Positions 20,906 to 33,090 of a stretch of DNA of 64,000 nucleotides are shown here, piece after piece. The translations under genes and the position numbers were made by a program. The stretch covers positions 124,001 to 188,000 of the forward strand of contig NW_025954978.1 of NCBI RefSeq assembly GCF_022376445.1, read 5' to 3'. Below the pieces are notes generated by a model. That model searched no databases and was not told the origin of the DNA. It was given only the letters and a program-made list of their open reading frames with translations. The stretch is from Fomitopsis serialis. Lineage: Eukaryota; Basidiomycota; Agaricomycetes; Polyporales; Fomitopsidaceae. Each line of letters begins with the position of its first letter. Within the stretch, counting starts at the first letter, position 1.

Positions 20906-22192
20906 ATGTGGTTGCCGTCCTCAGGGTTTCTGCAACGAACTGCCAATCTCAGAAAATACCCATTGAGGTCCTGCGGCCGATATCTCTCGTATACGGCAAC
21001 CGAGTCAATAGCACCGGTCAACCTGCACTATGACAAGCTTGTGCCGAAGGACGGGAATGCGACGGATAGACCGCTAGTCATCTTGCATGGCTTGTTGTGC
21101 GTTCACTGTATCTCGACAATTATGAAACACTCATTGTCTGAAGTGGAATGAAGAGGAACTGGCTGTCACTCTCGAAAGCATTCCTCCGGGATCTAGACAT
21201 GCCAATATATACGCTAGTGAGTAACGGACCTGCGCACACCCGTCTCACCGTCGAGCTTAGGCAGGTGTAGGATTTGCGTAACCACGGGACCTCCCCTCAT
21301 GCACGACCCATGAATTATGCCGCCATGGCTGTAGACGTCCTGCACTTCTTCCACACACACTCCCTCACGAATGTCTCTCTGCTCGGTCATTCAATGTGAG
21401 TGTTCGGCCGAAAGCTCGCGCACATTTCTCATGTACTCGGAAGGGGAGGAAAGGTTGCGATGTCTGTTGCGCTCAGCCCCGAGTGCCCATCGGACCTCAA
21501 GCACCTCATTGTCGCGGATATCTCGCCCGCGACGGGTCCCCTCTCGCCAGAGTTCAGCGGATATATTGAAGCGCTGAAGAAGATCGAATCTAGCAAAGTG
21601 ACGAACCGGAAGGAAGCACAGGATATCCTGAAGCCATATGAACAAGTAGGTCACGCGTCATGTATTGTGGGCTTCGTGCTGACTCCATCAGGATGCAATG
21701 ACCCGCGCGTTCCTCCTCACGAACCTCAAGCATCAGGGACACGAGCACCTTCCGCTCGAATTTCAGATACCCCTGGAGATCATCGGCGACAGCGTACCGG
21801 ATATAGGCTCCTTCCCGTACGAACCCGGTGAGCGGACTTGGGAAGGCAGCACGCTCTTTATCAAAGGCACGAAGAGCAAGTGAGTCACTGCCACCGAGCC
21901 AGCAAACAAGGGGGATATCTAACGTTGGATCTAGGTACATCAACGACCGTAACATACCCGTCGCTAAGCAGTTCTTCCCGAATATGGTGCTGGAACATCT
22001 GGAGGCCGGCCACTGGGGTGAGTGAGATCAACACATTGGTCGTTCTATTGTGCTTAACATTGACAATCGCTAGTACATGCCGAGAAGTAAGTGCGATCTT
22101 GATGATATATCATGCAACACAGCTGACTCCAGATCGTTAGGCCGAACGAGTTCAAGCACTTGGTGACGGACTTCATTAGGACACGACAGTAG
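20906..22192 (+). CDS. ABHD11-like mitochondrial alpha/beta hydrolase
   Basis: The N-terminus MWLPSSGFLQRTANLRKYPL, with further Arg and no acids, looks like a mitochondrial presequence. The spliced protein shows the oxyanion loop HGLFGMKRNWLSLSKAF, then DLRNHGTSPHARPMNYAAMA, the nucleophile elbow GHSMGGKVAMSVAL, and the late EHLEAGHWVHAEKPNEF carrying the catalytic His. FIKGTKSKYINDRNIP is the strand and loop typical of ABHD11 / yeast Imo32 proteins. These act on acyl or lipoyl-type substrates in mitochondria; yeast Imo32 is processed by Oct1. About seven introns, all GT-AG and in phase, for example the donor after GHSM at about 21395. The start at 20906 is preferred to a GTG-like extension upstream. 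The gene is divergent from the snoRNA host gene. Confidence 0.88.
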
Positions 22193-22793
22193 TCCATAGA
22201 CTTTGAGTGGTGTGCAGCATGACGTTGAGTAGAGTGCTGTGCCGTGTGGCTTCCTACGTTACCCCAGCCGTGCCATTGGATTTGGGACGGCAGGCCGAAT
22301 GGATTGGCATGTGAGTACTCAGTTCGTTGTGCTCCGGCCGTGCTTCTCGTTGTTCGAGATTGCTGTCCGCGCCCTTGCGCCATCTCCTTGAATCTGAGAT
22401 CTGAGATACCTGGACGGTACCATATGCAACGGGTGTCGATCCGATGCATCGATCCGGTTGGCCGACAATATATGCATGTACCATTACAGGTGTGTATACA
22501 TATGCTTTGAGAGTATGCAAGCTCCGATTCGGTAGCTACTTGTACTCATACGCTGTCAGTCATTCACGCTGCCCACTCGTTCAGACAGGCTGCCAGTTGA
22601 CCCCGATGTCGGGTAAGTCGAGGATTCTGATCTTGACTAGCACAGCTTGGACCAAGTCAAGATCGAAGTTGCAACGTGTTGGGGCGGACGGTGTCGTCAG
22701 CCTCACGGTCGCCTACTTATACGCTGCCGGCTTCCCTCCTCCCTTCTCCTCGTACTCTCATCGAGCCCGTGAACGCCTTCAGCAGTCCCGGTC
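22193..22793. other. Intergenic, no gene seen
   Basis: No supported feature. The last 100 bases are pyrimidine-rich (CTTCCCTCCTCCCTTCTCC) and likely form the promoter of the next gene. Confidence 0.5.
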
Positions 22794-25269
22794 ATGTTGA
22801 ACCAACGGTACTTCCGCTTCACACTCTCACTGTTCCTCACACTCTGCCTCTGTATGGCCCATGGCGAGTACTTCGACTTCCTCGAGCCCCTCGCACACTT
22901 GGTCACGCCCGAGGCTCGGTTCATGTCCAACGGCATCCTGCTCTGGATATTCGTTCACTTCGGCTTGGTGGTGGTCTTCTTCGGTCTCATCAACGTCTAC
23001 GTGGGCTACCTCCGGCTTTGTTATCGGTTCTCTTGGTTCGTGAGAGGTCGTGTCGAGGTATGTCACCGCGCCTATGTGCATTGAGTTTCTCGTAACCTCA
23101 CCCTTCTAGGAATGGGTCGCCGGCACTCACCCTCAACGCCAGCGCCAGGTCGACCTTCCTAGGCCTGCTTCTGTCAGGGTAGCCACTGGCACTGTCGCGC
23201 AACTGGTCGCCAACTCCGCTTCTGTCTCTCCTGTCGACGACTCCCCTCCTGTTTCTCTTGATTCTGGTGCTCGTGACGCCTTCGAGGAACGGAACGACTT
23301 GCCGGTGGACGCAGGTCTGTGTCCCGCCACCGAGTCGACTTCGACAGACGCATGGTCCGACGGATCCGCCCAAGCATCGTCCTCGCCCACTGTGTCTCCT
23401 GAGACTGTCAGCCTGGTTCTTAAATCTGACCGCGCAACGCCACCTCCGGCGTCCTGTCCTGTCAGCCCTGCACCTGCTCTCCCCATCGATACCGTGCCCA
23501 AGTCCGAAGCCGACAAACTGCAAAAGGAGATCGTCATGCTGAAGACGCAGCTGTACAAGCAGAGCAGAGACATGTCCCGGCTGGAATTGGAAAAGGAGAA
23601 GCTCAGGAAGTCGCACACCGAAGTCCAGCTTCAGTCTTATAGGCTACAGACTCAACTCGAACATGCGAAGCGCGACACGGCGCGCCTCCAAGACGACCTC
23701 TCTCGTGTTCATACGGAAACCGCCGAGAAGACCGACAGTCTGAACAGCAAGGTCATGGCTTCGGAGGAGCGTATCAAGGATCTCGGGTGCGAACTCGACA
23801 CTGCTAAGGCTACGACGAAGGCTCTTGAGGGTCTCGTTGAGGCTCGCGACGGCGCACTGGCCGACTCTGCCGAGGAGAACCAGAAGGACAAGGACACGAT
23901 TGGCCGGCTTCTTCGAAACGTCGAGGAGAACCGGAAGCTCGCCCTGCGTCTCAGGCTCGAACTGGATGCTCAGATCATGAAGAACACCCCGCAGCAGCCT
24001 CGTACATACCCGGTAGTCAAGAGGCAATTCGCGCACAAGGCCCCCTCTTCCAACAACTCTGACTTCCGGTGGACCCCGCACATGTACGTCCAGGAACTGA
24101 ACCGGCAGAAGTCTATTGCACGGCACCACATCGAAGAGGTGCACCAGGAGGCAGACGCGACGATCAACGAGCTCAAGGCCGCTCTGGCGACTATGGCTGG
24201 ACAGCGCAACAAGCTCGAGGCCGAAGTCGACTCCGTGACCACAAAGCGCAAGAACCTTCAGGCCAAGGTCGACTCTCTGACGGCTCGCAATGGTGCTCTC
24301 GAACAGGACGTGCGCGACATCACCGCGGCAAGGACCACCGCCGAAGAAGAAGTCAAGCGTCTCTCGGCAGCTCTGCTCGATCAGCCCGCCTGCATCTGCG
24401 GTGCTGCCGTTGGGCGGAGGACGAAGGGCAGGCTTGCGAAGGCCGTCGATCTCTATGCGAAGCACGCACGCGCCCTCCGCTGCATCCAGCGCAAGCACTC
24501 GGACGCGACTATTGCTGAGCTCACTTCAACTCAGAGCACCCTCGCTACTGCGGAGACCCACCTCAAGGCCGTGCGTGAGGACCTCGGCGTCCTGCAACGG
24601 GCGATCGACAACGCGTATGCTCCTCTGGGTCCTACTATGATGGCGCACCTCGCCGCTAGGGGCCTTCATCTTCAGAGGGCCCTGAGGCACGATGAACAGG
24701 TAGCTTTGATCTCGGACTTCGCAATGCTCTTGGCGAACGAGGGTTCTGGTGCTGTTTCTGGTTCTGTTTCGGTCGATATGATGGTCTGCGACGAAGACTC
24801 TGGTCAGCCTGAAGCGATCGATGCGATGGAGTCGGTGCATGTGGAAATGGCGTCTCTCTGCTCTGCGCCTGATCCGGATGCCACTCTGGTCGACACGGAC
24901 ATGGACATGGCGACCCCGGACAAGGAGGTCGTCCCAGTCGGCGCCAGCGTCCCCCTCCACTGGACACACCGGCAGCCTCCGGCCACTCCCAGCACCACTA
25001 TCCCCTACGTCCCCCAGGCCACAGCCACCTCAATGACCGACGTACAGATGGCGCCTCCCTCTGTACCTCAGCACAAGAGCACGCCAGCTCCGGGCGCGCC
25101 CAGGAAGCCCGTTGCGGCGGCGCGGGCTAAGGCACCCAGCACGCTCGCCTCTCCAACGCCGAAGGGACGCCCGGGCGCCCTGCAGATTATCTCTGAGTCT
25201 GAGTCACTGAAGCTGTTTAGTGAGCTGGGAGAGGAGGAGCAAGAGGTGTGTGTGCTGTCTGCGCGATAG
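22794..25269 (+). CDS. Membrane-anchored coiled-coil protein, unrecognised
   Basis: Two exons (22794-23057 and 23110-25269) give 807 residues. The N-terminus has a first hydrophobic segment (FTLSLFLTLCLCMAHG, possibly a signal) and a second (GILLWIFVHFGLVVVFFGLI, then NVYVGYL). After a Ser/Pro-rich linker comes a long coiled coil from about residue 235, starting KLQKEIVMLKTQLYKQ, interrupted near residue 340 by QQPRTYPVVKRQ, and resuming to about residue 520. A short CICGAAVGRR motif and KHARALRCIQRKHSD follow, then a disordered Pro/Ala/Thr-rich tail. The frame is clean for 2.1 kb. I do not recognise a family. Topology suggests an endomembrane tether or scaffold, but that is only inference. 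Confidence 0.8.
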
Positions 25270-26309
25270 CGGTGTTCAGTCGCTGATCTCCTTCAGGCAC
25301 TGGCCAGGGTGCTCGAACAGGCGCTCGCTTCCCCTTGAAGTCCACATACGGACGGACGGGGGCAGTCGAGGGCGAGGGCAACGGCCCATAAAGCAGCAAC
25401 GGGCAGCAAACGGACACACTCGCACATTTTTTGGTTCCTCATCAATCATCTTGGTTCGTGCATTCATCTATCTCTTAACATGTCTGGACAGGTACGCGTA
25501 TTCCTCTGTCGTTATCCGCACAATTGCTGACCGTCTTTAGTTTTGACAACATCTTGGTCACGGCTACTTCATCTCCGTTCAGACATCCCATATCAAGATT
25601 CCTGAAGCCATGCATCATCATCATCATCAGGCCCATGCATCGTACACGTCGTGAATATACCCACTTGGTTCGTCTTCTTCATCTCTGACGTGTCCCTCTA
25701 CTGACACCGTATTCTTGTGACAGCGGTCACAAGTAACATTGTGCGGAGCTCGTCGCTACCCCCACCTACCTGTATCATGCGAAGACGATCATATACCCGA
25801 TGCCTCGGCCTTGTTATTCGGAGGGTCTGCAGTACCTCAAGTGCGTTCTTCTCTACATCGCAGGTATGCTCTGACTTACGAGTGGTTTGAGCAGCCTCGA
25901 CACTCGTCCATTCATCTTTATTCATATCTATTCTGGAATCTGGACTCAAACTACGATGTATCTTTGGAATTCTCGGTTTCTAGACTATGTCGGTTGTGTA
26001 TCATGTAATGGATTTGGAATGCAACTGGTTGTCTCTGAGCTGAGTGAAAGTCACAGTTCACCGCACATAGGTTCTGCGCTCCCTTCACTATCCGTGTTCA
26101 ACGATCGAGTTGGTTGCAACATTAAACATTTGCTTCTGCAATCACATTCGCGTCGTGGGGACACTGAATCAGGCTTTACACAAACGGAATAGGGTATAGA
26201 CATTACTATACACATCATTATATATTGTTGTACTACACAGAACGTCGCACAGTGCACAGCGAAGCTTTCGCGACCGTCGTCATTGGGTCGGGGTAGATCC
26301 TTCATTGAT
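25270..26309. other. Intergenic between convergent genes; short CAT repeat
   Basis: No gene is supported in 1 kb. A (CAT)n tract lies at 25613-25629. The region serves as 3' flank for genes on both sides. Confidence 0.5.
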
Positions 26310-27572
26310 TCACGATTTGTCGGCTTCTTGAGACTCGTCACCTGAAGCGTCTTCCAACGCGGCGTCCGAGTCCACCTGCTTTGCATCCGAGTCGTCCGGC
26401 TTGCTCTCCTCTTGGTCTTGTAGATCTTCCTCGTCTGTGTTAGTATTGTCGCTGACGTAGTCTTCAGAACGTAGGTGCGGTGCCAGTGTTTCAGGGTTAT
26501 CAGCTCGCCATATCTCCAAAACCTCGGTCACGTCCGTCCAGTCCTTCTTGTCGGCGAAGCTGCGGTTCTCCGTCAATTGGTCCACAGTGGTGATGGCAAC
26601 GTAGTGTCCGGCCCAGCTGCCGCGGTGGATGGGTCCTTCATAACGCATGCTGACCGAATCGTCCGACGACCAGCAGATCTGCGTGAGGAGGACGTGTCCG
26701 AGGCCGAGAAACCTGTTTGCCCAGGGACCGTGACACCTCGTGCCGGTGAGCTTCGCGACGGCGCTGGCGCGCACGTACTGCGCGAGCGTCCAGTTGCACA
26801 GGATCCACTCGGTCTCGGGCGTCCCATCCCACGAGTAGTCGAGCTCGACCAAGTCGTTCAGCTCGCTGTCCTCGGCATGGGACAGCCGGACTCTCGTGTC
26901 GGACCATGAGAACTTCCTATCCCAGTGTCTAGCCGCAACGTCGTCGTCGAGCCAGGTCTTGGCCGCGTTGTACAGGCGTGCGCCGTCCTCACCGTCCTCT
27001 TCCTCGGAGCAGTCGCCGCTGAGCGACTCCTCCTCGTCCTCCTTTAGGATGTCGGGAGGCAGGTCATCGCCACTGAGGTAGTCGCCGACGCAGATGAGAC
27101 GGTCCAGGCTCCACGGCGCACTGTAGGCGTACATTCCCTCGTAGATGCGTTTCCCGCCGATGACCCGGAGGAACGAGTTGGTGAGCGCGAGGTAGGCAGC
27201 ATCTAAGATGTTGTCGAGTGCGATATGCTCGAATATGAGATCCAAAACGTCGAAGGGAAGATTCAGCGCGCCCAGATCACGCGGATCCTTGCTGTGGCCG
27301 CGTTCGAGAGAGCGCTGATACGGCTTGGGCTGCAAGGGCTGTCAGTCCGCGACTCCGACGTCGTATAACTCGGTGGACTCACCTTGCGAGGGGTGGCGAG
27401 CAACCAGATTAGTCGGTCCGGATCACGCCAAAACATCACCTCGCCGAGCTTCATACATTCGAAGCTTATACTCTGCCTCCTGTCGATGTTGATTCTAGCA
27501 AAAGTCACGCGTCCGTGAACCTGCCAGGACTCGGAACGCATATGCTACTTACAACCTCCAGTACTGGCCCAT
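26310..27572 (-). CDS. MGQYW-start F-box-like protein
   Basis: Three exons: 27553-27572 (only 20 nt), 27383-27494 and 26310-27329, encoding 383 residues. The spliced N-terminus MGQYWRLINIDRRQSISFE is the hallmark of a large agaricomycete family. An F-box-like helix follows at about residue 65 (LPFDVLDLIFEHIALDNILD). The central part carries WILCNWTLAQYVRAS and GHVLLTQICWSSD. Acidic clusters (EDEEESLSGDCSEEEDGEDG and a Glu/Asp-rich C-terminus) are unusual. If it is an F-box protein it would recruit substrates to SCF ubiquitin ligase; this is by analogy only. Both introns are GT-AG and in phase. Confidence 0.85.
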
Positions 27573-28544
27573 CCTCCAGAGTGGATGCGCGGTCCCAGGC
27601 TCGAATAGGGTGATAGGAAGGAGCGAATTATCGGGTGTTCCTGGTGCAGAAGAGTGTACAAGCTACTATGTACATAACTATGTACGCTGGAATGACAGAA
27701 GTGAGCCACAGTAAAGTGTTGCCTTTGATTGGCCACAGATTCCCACGGTCCGGCTTTGGGCTTTAGCGCTTTAGCCACGACTAACCTTAGCTCGATCCGC
27801 CGCGGAGCTCGAGGGAGGTCCGGGACTGTAGTTGTCTATGAAGATTCTAGCTATGGTCGCACAGAGTCACTCTGCACGGTGTAGATCTGCTTTGAGGATA
27901 TACGCGAGAAACTCCGTGACAGTAGATGTGCCAGTGCTTGTGTGTGCTACTCAGGACAAGTCCCACTGGCACATTGGAGACAAACTAGCAACCTTCAGCG
28001 CTCAGCAACTGGCCGCAGTGGTTGTGATCCGGACCCAGTTCGGGATCGTGATGAGTACCCGTTTTTGGTCAAGTTTCACTGGCATCCATTCATGAAAAAG
28101 CTCGAAATATATTTGAATCATGCTGTGTGGCACTGCGCGGCGCTGTTTGAGCGCTGAGCTCTCGGAACTTCCTCCTCCCCCACTGCCTCAAGGTGTGAGA
28201 CGACTGAACTGTACTTTTGTCCGCTCTTCTCCTAAAGTGCAGTCGTTGCCTTACGTAAATTCACATAGTCGTATATTCTGGCTGCACAGCCTGAGCACCA
28301 ACACACGCTCTGGGACTCGGACTCGAGAGGATCTGTTGACGAGCACTGGTGCGGTACGCGCGCAGCTTGATCTTATCAGATAAAGTCGCATTATAACATA
28401 TGTGACGGCACCGCTAGTGCCGATGCGGAGCTCTGCTTTCGTCCCAGACGGTGGTGTGGCATGCAGCCTGACGCCGACCAACTTGTCCTCTCCTCCCATC
28501 TGCCCACAGAAATTGCCTCTGCAACGTGCAGGTAACGACTCACG
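27573..28544. other. Divergent promoter region, no gene seen
   Basis: Separates the minus-strand F-box-like gene from the plus-strand phosphatase. No further gene supported. Confidence 0.5.
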
Positions 28545-31245
28545 ATGTCCTCGTCAAAGCGGCCACGCGATGGCGCAAGTCATTGGCAACGACGAGCATA
28601 TCCAGTGGCTGCTCTAGCCCTTTCCTCGATATTCCTGGTCGGGCTCGCAATGAGGTTCGACTTCTTGTCGTCGGGCCATCTCCCAGATTTTATCCACAAG
28701 AAAAGCCTGTCTATGGTCAGCCTTCTTTCGTCCACAGACGCATATGGTCGCGCTGAACGAGGGGGATAGACTTTCCGGACTTCAACAAGGTCACCCAGGT
28801 GTACACACTTTCTGAGGGGGAGCTGGGCCTCAGTGAGTCGTCTGCAGCTTCGTGGAGCCTGCCCGCTGACAGTCGCACAGATGACCCGAGCCGACGGGTA
28901 CTGCTAATCGGGGATCTCCACGGAATGAACAAGTCCCTCCAGTACGTTCCCTCCCTACCAAATCATCCTGGCTTCTGTTCGCGTTATGGCACGCTTCCCG
29001 GAGGATTGCGACTCCTCGTTGTGGTCATGTGCCTCATGTTTTCCAATGCGCTCGTCGTGATTGGTGTATGCGGCACTCGACCACGACTCCCTTTCCATCG
29101 ATCCATCCCGGAGCATATCCCAGGCCAGGTTGACCAGCAATAGTCAGCTTGCGCCTAGAGTTGAGACCCGCACATGGGGTTGCTTACCCGCGGATGTGGG
29201 GACGCACACATGCCGGCGCGTGTCGTAGACGCGCGGACTCTACAATCTCGTGAACACCATACAGTTGGTCCCGCTACCATAAGCTGGCACAACTCCACGC
29301 TGGGTATGTCTACGCCTCACATATGCACCGTGGGTGTGAACCATGCGCAGGGGGGCATTGCGTACCCTTGCTGTCATGACCGACACCGCCGGATTACGAA
29401 ACGCATGAGATTCGTGAACGCGCTTTGCATGACATTTTGCTCTCCGTAACGAGGGTTCCCTGCAGAGGGCCAAACCTTACCCTCTTCTAGCGCATGCAGT
29501 GCTCCGCCTCCACAATTCAGGAGTATGTTTAGCCCAAGTACGGACGTTTGCCGTTACTACTCATATCAGTCGGTCGCTCGTTGCGCAGGTTGCCCGTGCA
29601 GCGACTATGTAGCTCGCTTAGACAGACTTCCGACAGCAGTTTTGTCCGACTCATCCGTTCCACATTGTCATGTCGTGACGCTGACGTTTTCCCAGCAACC
29701 TGCTCTCGGCGACATCTTACGACCCTGCATCAGACACGATCATCCTCGCCGGTGACACGATGGCAAAGACCACGCTCTCCGGCTCTCTCGCCATCCTCGA
29801 CTTCATCACTCAGCACAAATGCGGGGAGGCGCCCGGGCCCCTCTACGCCGTGCGCGGGAATCACGACCAGACCATCGTCCAATGGCGCGCGTGGCGCGAC
29901 TGGTTCGAGCCGCTGCAGCTATCCATCCCTTCAGCGCCCGCCTTCACCGAGGTGGGCGCGGAGCTTGACTTACACCCCGATGCGCACCCGGGGCGCCCGG
30001 TGAAGACAGGCCGCCAGTTCCTGGAGCTGATCGAGCGGGAGTGGCAGCGCGACGTGCGGCGCGACCCGAAGGGCTCGGCGGACCCGGAGGAGTGGGCGGA
30101 CGTCGCACGGAAGCGCGCCGTCGGGACGTGGCGGGAAGAATGGTGGCGCAGGGTGCCCCGGCCGGGCAAGGGCCACCAGAACAAGGACTGGCCGATCTTC
30201 GACGACCATTACTGGCTGGCGAGGTGCGTTGTGTTGGACGCATGTCGTAGAGGTGCGACTGATGGGTGTTGGGTTACAGGGAGATGACGCCGGTGCAGAA
30301 GGCGTGTCTGTATTCGCTGCCGTTGGTGCTGCACGTACCCTCGGAGCATTTCTTTGTCGTCCATGCGGGCATCCTGCCCTATGATCCGAAGCGCCCCTTG
30401 ACGGACAGGCACCAGCCGCTCGCGCACCCGCCGAGGCTGACGCACACTGTGACCGGACCGGACGAGGGGCATTATGCGGTCGGCACGTCGTCCTCTGTGT
30501 CTCAAAGTGCACTTGCGTCCGCTCTGGTGGAGGATGCTTTAAAAAAGAAGAACGACACGCAAGAGCAGCTCCGCACCTTGCAAGAGCGCGCGCTTTTGAA
30601 GGACATCCCCGGAAACCGCGACCCATGGGTGCTCTTGAACATGCGGGGCATCCGGAAGAAAAAGAGAAAGGTCACCCGGTATGCCTTCACTAGCCTAACG
30701 GGCATGGCTCTTCGGGCTGACTACGTATGACCAGGGACAACAACAAGGGCACGCCCTGGAGCAAAGTCTGGAACGAGCAGATGGGCCTGTGCAACGGCTT
30801 CGACAGCGCCCTTCCCTCCGACGCGTCGCCCCCGCATCCTCGTAGCATTCGCAGCCTCAGAGGGAGTGACCCCGAAGCAGAGGCCTTGCCCTGCGAACCC
30901 GCCACCGTCGTATACGGTCACGCAGCCACCCGCTCGCTGGACGTCAAGCGGTGGAGCATGGGCATTGATACGGGGTGCGTGTATGGACGGAGGTTGACGT
31001 CACTCGTCTTGCAGCGTTCGAACGGTAGCACCGCTCTGTCCTTGCTGGGTCACGGAGACGAAGACGAGGATGATTTCGATACCCCTCCATTGCGCAATTC
31101 GGACGTCCTCCTACTCCGCGAGGAGCCGGACCTGCCACATAAGAGGTGGAAGACGAAGGCGAAGAAGGTCCAGTTCGGTGACGACGCGGGCATCGACGCG
31201 CAGCTCGTGAGCGTGCGGTGTCCCGACATGGGCGACCTGCTCTAG
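28545..31245 (+). CDS. Type II membrane calcineurin-like metallophosphatase (Ppn2-like)
   Basis: Exons 28545-28708, 28762-28941, 29696-30223, 30280-30678 and 30735-31245. One N-terminal membrane helix (YPVAALALSSIFLVGLAMRF) precedes the catalytic domain. Metal ligands are seen in GDLHG, LAGDTM, GNHDQ, VVHAGILP and YGHAA, in the order of calcineurin-like phosphoesterases. The layout matches fungal proteins related to yeast Ppn2, a vacuolar-membrane endopolyphosphatase. GDTM in place of the more usual GD.V(D) is a small deviation that keeps the Asp. The intron at 28942-29695 is 754 nt, more than ten times the local norm. The first intron (28709-28761) uses a weak donor, GTCTAT, and is the least certain junction. 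Confidence 0.87.
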
Positions 31246-31617
31246 TTACCACCGCTAGTCGCAAATGAGGTATGGTGGTGATCACTTTCTTGGGTTATTT
31301 AGCGCATTCAGCAGATGGACGGACGGCATACATTAGCAGCGAATAGTTCGGATTCAACGTACAAGCAGCATAATCGCAATGACTTAATGATTCGGCGTGT
31401 AAACGCGCCCAGTTCATTGGTTTCTCTGCCGCTTCAGCGACATCTGTCCAGCTGTGCAGGCTCCTTTACGTTCTCAAGTGATTTCATGCGTGCGTCTTAC
31501 TCATACATGCACCCCGGCATCCCGTCCTCCGAGTCCTACTCTTCTCCTATGACTCCTGTTCAAGTTCTACTTCAATCGGTGAGCATGTGTGGAATTCTGT
31601 CGCCCCGAAAGCGCAGT
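31246..31617. other. 3' flanks of convergent genes
   Basis: Short region between the ends of the phosphatase (plus) and HSP20 (minus). Nothing else is seen. Confidence 0.5.
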
Positions 31618-32530
31618 CTAACATGCAGATTTACTGATGAGCAGCTTGACTGTACAGATACGGGCCAGACTTACTCGAGGAGAACGGGGAGACACAGGTA
31701 GATAGCGCGAATTGGGATACGTCAAGACGAGCCGTCGGCCATCCTGAGAGGCGCTGACATCCTCGAACTGAATCCATCGTCAGCGACCACCCTGTCAAAT
31801 CCAAGCACAATGCGGTGGCGGCTCACTTTGGTCCCTTCTGGCAAGGGGATGAATTGTGTGTGCTTTATTTCTTGTCTGTCGCGCACAAGGACGCCGTCTT
31901 CCATGCTCTCTCTGACATTCCTCATTCTCCAGGTGACGATGATATGTCTAGACCGAAAGCTGACATGCATGTCCTGTTTCTGCACCCCTGGGATCTCGAA
32001 CGTCGCGGTCATCTAAGGGACAGGCATTCACTTCCAGCTGGTACGTGCATGAGACGCCTCGAGAATCACCGTCAGACCATCTGGCGACTCCTTGAAGGTA
32101 GGACTGTACACGATATACTCTTAACACGATGTCGCTAACTAGACACGAGTGCGAGCGCACCTAGAGGTACGTTTCGTCAGTTTCTTCTCGGGGGTTTGAG
32201 CGGCCTTCGCATAGCCTGACGAGAGCGCCTGCTCAATTGACCTGACTTGGGCGGAGACTTGGCGAGACTCTTCTCTTTGAGGCGCCTCACTTCTTCCCAC
32301 AACGAGTCGGGCGTGTCGTCTTCGGGCGCCATCGGAGCAGTGTAGAGTGAGCCGACTGCAGTCGGTGAGGCGGGTGGAGGCTCTTGCTCGGCCGCCTTCG
32401 CCTCCTCCATCTTCGACTTGCTTGGTCTGGGCAAAGAAACTCGCGTCGCGGTCGCGAAAGCAGTTTCGAAGAGTCTGTCAACGGTATCTAAGGAGTACCT
32501 TGCCTTCTTCGACTTGATCGGCGATGGCAT
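31618..32530 (-). CDS. HSP20 / alpha-crystallin domain chaperone
   Basis: Exons 32291-32530, 32171-32228, 32070-32119, 31827-32012 and 31618-31767; all phases agree. The N-terminus (MPSPIKSKKARYSLDTVDRL) and a Pro/Glu-rich linker lead to YIVYSPTFKESPDGLT, then the alpha-crystallin core TATFEIPGVQKQDMHVSF, HIIVTWRMRN, RQEIKHTQFIPLPEGTK and SQDGRRLVLTYPNSRY. Small heat-shock proteins form oligomers that hold unfolding clients. The N-terminal frame 32177-32530 read without splicing would end in a stop and hide the link to the chaperone domain; the 62-nt intron at 32229-32290 resolves it. The last residues and stop are uncertain because a further intron may follow LTYPNSRY. Confidence 0.85.
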
Positions 32531-33090
32531 GCCAGCTGGTTGGGTCGTGGCGGCGGTAAAAACTGTTCGGGTGCGTTCAGCTTCAGCGCGTGGACTCGGG
32601 GTAGTGTAGGCACAGCTGTGACGTGGAGATTATATATCCATCAGCCGCGTGTTGTTCGTGCACTCCTGCCGTCCGATTACATGTGTATGTCCCTTCTGCT
32701 GCCTTGTTTGAGCATCTGAGCCTTGGGATCATGATATCGATACTGTGGCCGCCTCGATGCTCGAACCGGCTCCCAGTGGTTGAGGCATACAAATCGCCGC
32801 ATCTCCAACGCGCTTGCCACTTCGCGTGCTCGCACGATGCGAGGGCAGCCAATATCTCATTCGGCTTTGTCGTATCTGGCGGTGCTAACTCGCATATGCT
32901 CCGACAGCGCGCCGTGAGCCTCGAGGACAGCACGCGGCTGGCAAGCGCCGGCTTTACAGCGCGATTCAGCAATCCACACATTCGATTGGTCTATCACGTA
33001 CAACTTACAACAGAGCACAGACAGCAGATAAGTTAGATGCACCGGCAAGATTCCACAACACATCCGCCAAGGCTGGTGAACGCAGTCGCT
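32531..33090. other. Intergenic, HSP20 promoter side
   Basis: No gene supported. Repeated TTC-containing triplets near 32570-32590 could be heat-shock elements but do not form a clear alternating array. Confidence 0.4.

Noticed and set aside
23644..24498. A 284-codon frame on the minus strand
   Set aside because: Antisense shadow of the coiled-coil gene, produced by its regular codon usage.
25613..25629. The CATCAT tract as a C-box cluster
   Set aside because: It is a simple trinucleotide repeat with no matching D box or guide.
32177..32260. Unspliced end of the HSP20 first exon as a separate small gene
   Set aside because: A 62-nt intron at 32229-32290 with good splice sites joins the first exon in frame to the chaperone domain.
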